A DNA stretch of 64,000 nucleotides from contig NZ_BOQN01000015.1 in assembly GCF_018332695.1 (NCBI RefSeq), positions 62,001 through 126,000 of the forward strand, written 5' to 3'. A model generated the notes under the pieces. The model saw only the letters and a program-made list of their open reading frames with translations. It made no database searches and had not been told where the DNA came from. Below, one piece after another: positions 58,436 to 64,000 of this stretch. Position numbers and translations under genes: made by a program. Numbering within the stretch: position 1 is the stretch's first letter; each line of letters starts with the position of its first letter. Source of the stretch: Paractinoplanes toevensis (lineage in GTDB: Bacteria; Actinomycetota; Actinomycetes; Mycobacteriales; Micromonosporaceae).

Positions 58436-58759
58436 CTACCTTGCTGGGTCGTGATCGGGCCTGGCGGCCTGATCATCGGTCGTTCCGCGCGGCATGGAGA
58501 CCGAACGGATGTGCTCGGCGAGCGGACCGGTGTCAGCAACACCGGTGAATCGCAGCGCCCGCCCGAAGGCACGGCGCCGCTCCGCCTGCGCGAAGCAAGC
58601 CGGATCGGGATGCAAGTGCGCTCCCCGGCCCGGCAGTCGGCGGTTCGGATCGGGTTGGAAGCGGAAATCATCCCAGCTGCCAGCCACGACGAACCTAACT
58701 AACTCAGAGGCCGGCGCGCGTTTACGGCAACCGACACAGGTGCGCGTCGGACCGGCCAC
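58436..58759 (-). CDS. YlxR-type RNA-binding protein (DUF448)
   Basis: 107-residue protein with the YlxR signature AGPTRTCVGCRKRAPASELVRFVV, followed by DPNRRLPGRGAHLHPDPACFAQAERRRAFGRALRF. YlxR is a small, probably RNA-binding, protein encoded between nusA and infB in Gram-positive bacteria. GTG 58759 (VAGPTRTCVGC) is preferred; an ATG at 58825 would overlap nusA and add 22 residues of doubtful sequence. The C-terminal 25 residues are Asp/Arg/Pro-rich. Confidence 0.88.
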   Translation of the reverse strand: MAGPTRTCVGCRKRAPASELVRFVVAGSWDDFRFQPDPNRRLPGRGAHLHPDPACFAQAERRRAFGRALRFTGVADTGPLAEHIRSVSMPRGTTDDQAARPDHDPAR

Positions 58760-58799
58760 GGCAAAGTCTACCCCTCGCCGGTGGCGTCCGCGTATCCGG

Positions 58800-59825
58800 T
58801 CAGCTTCCCGCCTCGGCCGCATCACGATCCGTCTGAGCCGGACGCTCGGCCGGCTCGTTGTCCGGGCGGATGTCGATCCGCCATCCGGTCAGCCGCGCAG
58901 CCAGCCGGGCGTTCTGCCCCTCCCGGCCGATCGCCAGCGACAACTGGAAGTCGGGCACGGTCACCCGGGCCGTCCGGGTGGCGGCGTCCACCACCTCCAC
59001 ACGCAGGGCTTTCGCCGGGGAGAGCGCGTTGCCGACGAACTGGGCCGGGTCCTCCGACCAGTCAATGATGTCGATCTTCTCGCCGTGCAACTCGCTCATC
59101 ACCGCCCGCACCCGCTGGCCCATCGGGCCGATGCAGGCGCCCTTCGCATTCACGCCGGGCACGGTCGAATGCACCGCGATCTTGGTGCGGTGACCTGCCT
59201 CACGTGCGATCGCGGCGATCTCGACGGTGCCGTCGGCGATCTCCGGAACCTCTAGGGCGAACAGCTTCTTCACCAGGGCCGGGTGCGAGCGGGACAGGGT
59301 GACCTGCGGGCCGCGGAAGCCCTTGGCCACGTGCACGACGATCGCCCGGATGCGCGAGCCGTGGTCGTAGGACTCCCCCGGCACCTGCTCGGACTGCGGG
59401 AGCACCGCCTCGATCTTGCCGAGGTCGACGATCACGATGCCCTTCTCGGCCCGCGCGGCGTCGGCCTGCACGATGCCGGTGATCAGGTCACCGTCGCGTC
59501 CCGCGTACTCCCCGAAGTGCTGTTCGTCGGTCGCCTCCCGGAGGCGTTGCAGGATCACCTGCTTGGCGGTCATCGCCGCGATCCGGCCGAAGTCGTGCGG
59601 GGTGTCGTCCCACTCCCGCACCACCGTGCCGTCCGCGTCCGTCTCCTGAGCCAGCACCGACGCCACGCCGGACTTGCGGTCGATCTCCACCCGGGCGTGG
59701 CTCTGCGCGCCCTCGGTGTGCCGGTAGGCGGTCAACAGCGCGGTCTCGATAGCCGCGAGGATCGTGTCGAACGGGATCTCCCGCTCGCGCTCCAGGGCGC
59801 GCAGCGCCGCGAGGTCGATGTTCAC
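58800..59825 (-). CDS. nusA: Transcription termination/antitermination factor NusA
   Basis: 341 residues, the short actinobacterial form. N-terminal RNA-polymerase-binding domain ([35 protein letters not shown]), S1 domain ([32 protein letters not shown]), KH1 and KH2 ([49 protein letters not shown]). No acidic-repeat C-terminal domains, as expected outside proteobacteria. GTG start overlaps the rimP stop by four bases. Confidence 0.96.
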   Translation of the reverse strand: MNIDLAALRALEREREIPFDTILAAIETALLTAYRHTEGAQSHARVEIDRKSGVASVLAQETDADGTVVREWDDTPHDFGRIAAMTAKQVILQRLREATDEQHFGEYAGRDGDLITGIVQADAARAEKGIVIVDLGKIEAVLPQSEQVPGESYDHGSRIRAIVVHVAKGFRGPQVTLSRSHPALVKKLFALEVPEIADGTVEIAAIAREAGHRTKIAVHSTVPGVNAKGACIGPMGQRVRAVMSELHGEKIDIIDWSEDPAQFVGNALSPAKALRVEVVDAATRTARVTVPDFQLSLAIGREGQNARLAARLTGWRIDIRPDNEPAERPAQTDRDAAEAGS

Positions 59826-60442
59826 TCCCCGCCCTCCCCATCCTCTTCGTCGTCGTCATCGTCTTCATCGCCGAAATCGGCCTCGTCGAGCCGCTTGAAC
59901 TCGATCTGCACCCGCCCGGGGCCGAGCTCGGCGAAGGTCACCGCCCGGGACACGCCGTCGACGTCCAGAACGACGCCCGCGTCGTCCACGTCGACCACCC
60001 GGCCGGTCAGTCCGTTCACCGCGACCAGCCGGCCGCGGTTGCGCCGCCAGTGCCGCGGCAGGGTCAGTGGCCGATCCACGCCGGGCGAACCGACCTCGAG
60101 CTGGTATTCACCGGCGAGCACCTCGCCGCCGCTCTCCTCGGCCGCGTCGAGCGCCGCCGAGATCTCCCGCGAGACGACGGCCACGCCGTCCAGATTGATG
60201 CCCCCGTCGGTGTCCACCAGGACCCGGACCACGTGCCGCCGGCCGGCCCGGGACACGTTCACGTCCTCCAGGTCGTAGCCGGCTTTCTGGATCACCGGCT
60301 CGATCACCGCTTGCACCCGGGCCTTGGCGGCCCCGAGGTCGATGCGCGGGGCGGCGGGGGTCCGCTGCTCCGCTTCCTCCCGGGGCTTGTGGGCACCGGA
60401 ACGGTTGCCAGGCCGGGCGCCGGCGCGACCACGCTGCGTCAT
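59822..60442 (-). CDS. rimP: Ribosome maturation factor RimP
   Basis: 206-residue 30S maturation factor. After a basic N-terminal extension of about 35 residues come [53 protein letters not shown] and [14 protein letters not shown] (the family signature), ending in a strongly acidic tail ([15 protein letters not shown]). ATG 60442 has AAAGGT upstream. First gene of the rimP-nusA-ylxR-infB operon; its promoter should lie in 60443-60600. Confidence 0.95.
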   Translation of the reverse strand: MTQRGRAGARPGNRSGAHKPREEAEQRTPAAPRIDLGAAKARVQAVIEPVIQKAGYDLEDVNVSRAGRRHVVRVLVDTDGGINLDGVAVVSREISAALDAAEESGGEVLAGEYQLEVGSPGVDRPLTLPRHWRRNRGRLVAVNGLTGRVVDVDDAGVVLDVDGVSRAVTFAELGPGRVQIEFKRLDEADFGDEDDDDDEEDGEGGE

Positions 60443-60621
60443 CGGGCTCGACCTTTCACTAAGGGTCCAAGGAAAGCACTATATGCCGCCGGGCTGAAAG
60501 CCCCGCGGCTGACGCAGAGCGTAACGTGCGGGGCTCGAGGGGCGTCCCCCGGCGCACCGAAATCCCCGCCATCCCCTTACCGCGAGCCGCCGGTGGAATG
60601 GTGTTGACTGACGCGGTGCGG

Positions 60622-61098
60622 ATGAGCGAAGTAGGACAAAGCCGACGGCGATTGCTCGGTGCCGGCCTGGCGCTCACCAGTCTCGGTGGATGCGGTCTCT
60701 TCAGCCACGACCCCGATCCGCCGACGCCGGTGGACGCGCTGCAGCCGGTGCTCGACGAGGCTCTCGCCCTGGCCATCGCCTACGACCGGGCGATACTGAG
60801 CCTGCCGGCCGTGGCCGACCGGCTCAGCCCGCTCGCCGCCGACCACCGGGCGCACGCCGCCGAGTTGGTCACCCTGATCGGCCGCACCTCACCCACCTCG
60901 GCCGCCGCCTCCGGCCCGGCGCTGACCACCCCGTCGGCCGGCGCCTCGGCCGACGAGGTGATCGCCGGTTTCCGGACGGCCGAGCAGAGCGCCCTGAAGA
61001 CCGCGGTGGCGGCCTGCAAGGCGACCACCGCGGTGCGCGCCGGGTCGGTCGGCTCGATCGCCGCCTGCCGGGCCACCCACGTCGAGGCGCTGCGATGA
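60622..61098 (+). CDS. Lipoprotein with helical domain, partner of DUF4439 protein
   Basis: 158 residues. Tat-like and lipoprotein signal SRRRLLGAGLALTSLGGC with lipobox LGGC, then a Pro-rich tether and a helical, Ala-rich domain (LQPVLDEALALAIAYDRAILSLPAVADRLSPLAADHRAHAAEL) reminiscent of half of a four-helix bundle. I do not know its function. ATG 60622 is chosen so the twin arginines lie close to the start; ATG 60598 and GTG 60601 are alternatives. It overlaps the DUF4439 gene by four bases. The pair divergent from rimP also occurs in mycobacteria (Rv2843-Rv2844 beside rimP), to my recollection. Confidence 0.75.
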   Translation: MSEVGQSRRRLLGAGLALTSLGGCGLFSHDPDPPTPVDALQPVLDEALALAIAYDRAILSLPAVADRLSPLAADHRAHAAELVTLIGRTSPTSAAASGPALTTPSAGASADEVIAGFRTAEQSALKTAVAACKATTAVRAGSVGSIAACRATHVEALR

Positions 61099-61520
61099 GC
61101 GAGCAATTCGCGGCCGCGCTGGCCGCCGAGGAGGCGGCCATCTACGCGTACGGGCTGCTCGGCGTGAAGCTGACCGCCAGGGCCGAGGTGACCGCGGCCC
61201 GCGCCGCCGAACTGGAGCACCGGGAACGACGCGACTGGCTGATCAACAAGATCGCCGAACTCGGGTCCAGCTCCGGCCCCACACCGGCGGGCTACACGCT
61301 GCCCTTCCCGGTGATCGACCGGGACTCCGCACTGGACCTCGCCATCAAGATCGAGGACGGTGTCGCACAGGCCTGGCGGCCGGTGCTCGGGGTGACCGCG
61401 GACGACGACCGGACCACCGCGCTCGCCGCACTGACCGACGCCGCGGTACGCGCCGTCCGCTGGCGGCGGCTCAACGCGGTGACCCCACTGACGATGGCCT
61501 TCCCGGGCCGCGCGGGCTGA
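61095..61520 (+). CDS. DUF4439 ferritin-like-domain protein
   Basis: 141-residue helical protein of the ferritin-like DUF4439 family: EQFAAALAAEEAAIYAYGLLGVKLTARAEVTAARAAELEHRERRDWL, then DSALDLAIKIEDGVAQAWRPVLG and AVRAVRWRRL. Glutamates and histidine in the two first helices could bind metal, but the canonical ferritin ExxH pairs are not complete. No signal peptide. Overlaps the upstream lipoprotein gene (ATGA). Function unknown. Confidence 0.86.
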   Translation: MSEQFAAALAAEEAAIYAYGLLGVKLTARAEVTAARAAELEHRERRDWLINKIAELGSSSGPTPAGYTLPFPVIDRDSALDLAIKIEDGVAQAWRPVLGVTADDDRTTALAALTDAAVRAVRWRRLNAVTPLTMAFPGRAG

Positions 61521-61592
61521 CGCCGCTCTGTCGGTTTTCGTGCTCCGCGCCGGACGCCTTTCGCTGACACCCGGATACCGAAGAATGACGGG

Positions 61593-62300
61593 GTGTTCGA
61601 GGAGATCGACGTAACGTCACCGCGAGGGCGACTGGCGGTGCGGCTGAACGACGTCATCGAACGCCGATGGCCGGCCGAGGTGCAGGCGGTCGGCGTGCAC
61701 GGATCGCTCGCGCACGGCGACGACCGCGAGGGCAGCGACGTCAACCTGCTGGTCGTGACCTACCGGGCGGGCACCGGTCCGAAACCGGCGCTGCGCCGGG
61801 TGGACGGCACCCTGGTCGACCTCGAGGTGATCACCGGGGACGAAGGGCTGCGCCGGGCGCGGGAGCTGACGTCGCGCTGGCCGCTGGACGCCGATCGCTA
61901 CGTGACCACCCGCCCGCTGCACGATCCGCGTGGCTGGTTCGGCCGGCTGCGCGACACCCACCTGGCCCGGCTCGCCGAGGCGCGGCCGCCCGAGTTCACG
62001 ACGCTGGCCCGGCACAACTGGGCGCTCGCGTCGGCGGCGCACACCCGCGCGGTCCGGCTCGCCGAGTGGTATGAGACGGATGCCGCGCTCGTGATGATCG
62101 CCGAGGCCCGCCTGCACGCCGCGCTGATCGTCGGCCTGCTCACCCGCACCTATTTCCGCAACGCGGCCGACGCGGTGAAGCGCACCGGCGTCGCGGGCGC
62201 CGACATCCAGGAGCTCGGCGCGGTGCTCAAGGAGCACGCCGAGGAGCTGGCCGCCCGCGGCCGCCCGGTCGACGGAGATCTGACCGCGCTGTTCGACTAG
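61593..62300 (+). CDS. Nucleotidyltransferase-domain protein
   Basis: 235 residues. N-terminal nucleotidyltransferase fold with VGVHGSLAHGDDREGSDVNLLVV, matching the GS-x10-DxD/DV motif (here DVN in place of DxD), and a helical C-terminal domain (ARHNWALASAAHTRAVRLAEWYETDAALVMIAEARLHAALIVGLL) as in kanamycin-nucleotidyltransferase-like proteins. It may transfer a nucleotide to a small molecule or protein; the altered acidic motif makes activity uncertain. GTG start. Convergent with, and overlapping by four bases, the VIT-type gene. Confidence 0.82.
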   Translation: MFEEIDVTSPRGRLAVRLNDVIERRWPAEVQAVGVHGSLAHGDDREGSDVNLLVVTYRAGTGPKPALRRVDGTLVDLEVITGDEGLRRARELTSRWPLDADRYVTTRPLHDPRGWFGRLRDTHLARLAEARPPEFTTLARHNWALASAAHTRAVRLAEWYETDAALVMIAEARLHAALIVGLLTRTYFRNAADAVKRTGVAGADIQELGAVLKEHAEELAARGRPVDGDLTALFD

Positions 62301-62986
62301 GCGATCAGGACCCCGATGCCGTAGGTGACGGCCGCGGCCAGGCCGCCCAGGACCAGCTGGCGCAGGCCGCTGAACCACCACGACTGGGCGGTGAACCGGG
62401 CCACCAGCGCGCCGGCACCGAACAGCCCGAGGCCGCCCACCGCCAGCGCGAGCCACAGACTGTCGCTGCCGAACAGGTAGGTGAGCAGCGGAATCAGGGC
62501 GCCGATCGAGAAGCAGACGAACGACGAACCGGCCGCCGTCCACGGGCTGGGCAGTTCGTCGGGAACGACGCCCAACTCCTCCTGCGCGTGCACCCGCAGC
62601 GCCTGCTCGGGATTGTCCCGCAGCACCGCCGCCACCTGCTCGGCCAGCTGCACCGGCAGGCCCCGGGCGGTCCACGCGGACACCAGCTCGGCCGCCTCGC
62701 CGTCCGGGTTGACCTCGAGTTCGTGGCGTTCCTTGGCCAGCTCGGCCTGCACCTGATCGTTCTGGCTGCGGACGCTCGTGTATTCACCGAGGCCCATCGA
62801 GATCGCCCCGGCCACCAGGCCGGCCACACCGGTCAGGATCAGCGTGCGGTGCCCGGCCCCGCCGCCACCCACGCCCGCGATCAGCGCGATGTTGGTGACC
62901 AGGCCGTCCATCGCGCCGAACGTCGCGGCCCGCAGCCAGCCGCCGGAGACGTCGGCGTGGTGATGCTCGGCCGGCAGGACCGTCAC
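62297..62986 (-). CDS. VIT1/CCC1-family transporter
   Basis: 229-residue membrane protein of the vacuolar iron/manganese transporter-like family. Membrane helices: [25 protein letters not shown] (the family's first helix with the conserved DGLVTN), [28 protein letters not shown], then a cytoplasmic hairpin rich in Glu ([20 protein letters not shown]), and three C-terminal helices. Likely Fe2+ or Mn2+ efflux. GTG 62986 overlaps the map stop (GTGA), so it is translated after map. It has no link to map's function that I know of. Confidence 0.9.
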   Translation of the reverse strand: MTVLPAEHHHADVSGGWLRAATFGAMDGLVTNIALIAGVGGGGAGHRTLILTGVAGLVAGAISMGLGEYTSVRSQNDQVQAELAKERHELEVNPDGEAAELVSAWTARGLPVQLAEQVAAVLRDNPEQALRVHAQEELGVVPDELPSPWTAAGSSFVCFSIGALIPLLTYLFGSDSLWLALAVGGLGLFGAGALVARFTAQSWWFSGLRQLVLGGLAAAVTYGIGVLIA

Positions 62987-63840
62987 GGCAGGGTGAGGAT
63001 CTCGTAGCCGTCCTCGGTCACCACCAGGGTGTGCTCGAACTGGGCGGTCCACTTGCGGTCCTTGGTGACGACGGTCCAGCCGTCGGCCCACATGTCGTAC
63101 TCGTGGGTGCCCAGGGTGATCATCGGCTCGATGGTGAAGGTCATGCCCGGTTCCATCACCGTGTCGAGGCGCGGGTTGTCGTAGTGCGGGATATACAGGC
63201 CGGAGTGGAACGTCTCGCCGATGCCGTGGCCGGTGAAGTCGCGCACCACGCCATAGCCGAAGCGCCGGGCGTACGCCTCGATGACCCGGCCGATCGCGTT
63301 GATCGGGCGACCGGGGGCGACGGCGCGAATGCCGCGCATCATCGCCTCGTGGGTGCGCTCGACCAGCAGGCGCGCCTCCTCGCTCGGCTCGCCCACGCAG
63401 AACGTGGCGTCGGTGTCGCCGTGCACGCCGTTGAGATAGGCGGTGACGTCGACGTTGATGATGTCGCCGTCCTCGAGAACCGTCGAGTCGGGGATGCCGT
63501 GGCAGATCACCTCGTTGAGCGACGTGCAGCACGATTTCGGGAAGCCCTTGTAGCCCAGGGTCGACGGGTAGGCCCCGTGGTCACAGAGGAACTCGTGCAC
63601 CACCCGGTCGATCTCGTCGGTGGTGACGCCGGGCTTGCAGTGCTCGCCCGCGAGTTGGGTCGCCTGCGCCGCGATCCGCCCGGCGATTCGCATCTTCTCG
63701 ATGGTCTCGGGGGTCTGCACGTGGGAACCGCGCCACTCTTTCGGGCGCTTCTTGCCCACATACTCAGGACGGATGATCTGCGCCGGGACCGCCCGCCAGG
63801 GCGACTGCTTTCCCGGCACCAGTAGGGCGCGCACGGTCAT
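62983..63840 (-). CDS. map: Methionine aminopeptidase, type I
   Basis: 285-residue metalloprotease that removes the initiator methionine. An N-terminal extension of about 40 residues ([38 protein letters not shown]) is followed by the pita-bread fold: [38 protein letters not shown] with the two metal-binding aspartates, [17 protein letters not shown], and [10 protein letters not shown] and [16 protein letters not shown] with the glutamates. The extension resembles MapB-type actinobacterial enzymes. ATG 63840. Confidence 0.95.
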   Translation of the reverse strand: MTVRALLVPGKQSPWRAVPAQIIRPEYVGKKRPKEWRGSHVQTPETIEKMRIAGRIAAQATQLAGEHCKPGVTTDEIDRVVHEFLCDHGAYPSTLGYKGFPKSCCTSLNEVICHGIPDSTVLEDGDIINVDVTAYLNGVHGDTDATFCVGEPSEEARLLVERTHEAMMRGIRAVAPGRPINAIGRVIEAYARRFGYGVVRDFTGHGIGETFHSGLYIPHYDNPRLDTVMEPGMTFTIEPMITLGTHEYDMWADGWTVVTKDRKWTAQFEHTLVVTEDGYEILTLP

Positions 63841-63955
63841 AGCCCCAGCCTATCGCCGTGGCACCGGCGGGCCGAGGTGGCGGCGGCCGCACGATAACGG
63901 CTCGGCTGAACCTGTTCGGGCGGTTCTTGCTGCCCTCGGGAGCCTGTGAAATCGT

Positions 63956-64000
63956 ATGTTCGTGGATCAAGAGGGGCCGGACCCCAACTTCTCGGCCGTC
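63956..64000 (+). CDS. Possible start of a further gene (cut by window edge)
   Basis: An ATG at 63956 opens a frame MFVDQEGPDPNFSAV to the end of the window; GTG 63962 is an alternative. Codons are G/C-ending. Only 15 codons are visible, so no product can be named. Divergent from map with a 115-bp gap. Confidence 0.3.
   Translation, partial: MFVDQEGPDPNFSAV

Noticed and set aside
63908..63922. LexA-like site TGAACCTGTTCGG
   Set aside because: The half-sites GAAC and GTTC are only two bases apart, not the four expected for the actinobacterial LexA box.

Overview
This is a high-GC actinobacterial chromosome segment, most likely Micromonosporaceae and plausibly Actinoplanes. The evidence is the near-uniform G/C third codon positions, frequent GTG starts, ATGA/GTGA gene overlaps, and the gene order map / rimP-nusA-ylxR-infB / ylxP-rbfA-nrnA / truB / ribF-rpsO-pnp-(M16)-dapB / dapA-rnj-ftsK-rimO-pgsA-cinA-clgR-pspA-pspM. 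That order is the conserved actinobacterial core block, read here on the minus strand. No rRNA, tRNA, prophage, insertion sequence or CRISPR array was recognised. The assignment rests on gene content only; no database search was possible.

Layout. 1-3.2 kb: a truncated receptor-type Ser/Thr kinase, a class F sortase and a secreted DUF4397 protein (minus). 3.4-12.9 kb: Lhr helicase, an unknown membrane protein divergent from an ArsR/SRPBCC pair, an aminoglycoside 2'-N-acetyltransferase, an LLM oxidoreductase, a SAM hydrolase (DUF62) and a Nei-type DNA glycosylase. 12.9-13.4 kb: a gene-free stretch full of inverted repeats. 13.4-26 kb: the Psp envelope-stress genes, cinA, pgsA, rimO, ftsK, a secreted S1 protease, RNase J and dapA. 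26-32.6 kb: accessory genes (YcaQ-like glycosylase, GNATs, DCC protein, SDR with MmyB-type regulator, HTTM pair). 32.6-38.7 kb: a LacI-controlled sugar ABC importer, lacking its ATPase gene, divergent from a glycogen-debranching-type glycosidase. 38.7-39.9 kb: a repeat island with three repeat families. 39.9-46.9 kb: dapB, PAP2, M16 peptidase, pnp, rpsO, ribF. 47-49.3 kb: an inserted hybrid-free histidine kinase plus single-domain response regulator. 49.3-60.4 kb: truB, MATE exporter, a candidate 29-residue protein, nrnA, rbfA, ylxP, a TRM11-like methyltransferase, infB, ylxR, nusA, rimP. 60.6-64 kb: a ferritin-like pair, a nucleotidyltransferase, a VIT-family transporter, map and the start of a possible further gene.

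How the parts work together. Most of the minus strand serves translation and RNA turnover (ribosome maturation, initiation, pseudouridylation, PNPase, RNase J, nanoRNase) with cell-wall lysine/DAP synthesis (dapA, dapB) and chromosome segregation (ftsK) embedded in it. The accessory islands add surface anchoring, envelope stress, aminoglycoside acetylation and alpha-glucan uptake/hydrolysis. The most notable unexplained structures are the 8.9-kb divergent ArsR promoter with two identical palindromes, the 1.2-kb repeat island at 38.7-39.9 kb with a core shared with the 13.1-kb gap, and the short ORF at 51.7 kb.
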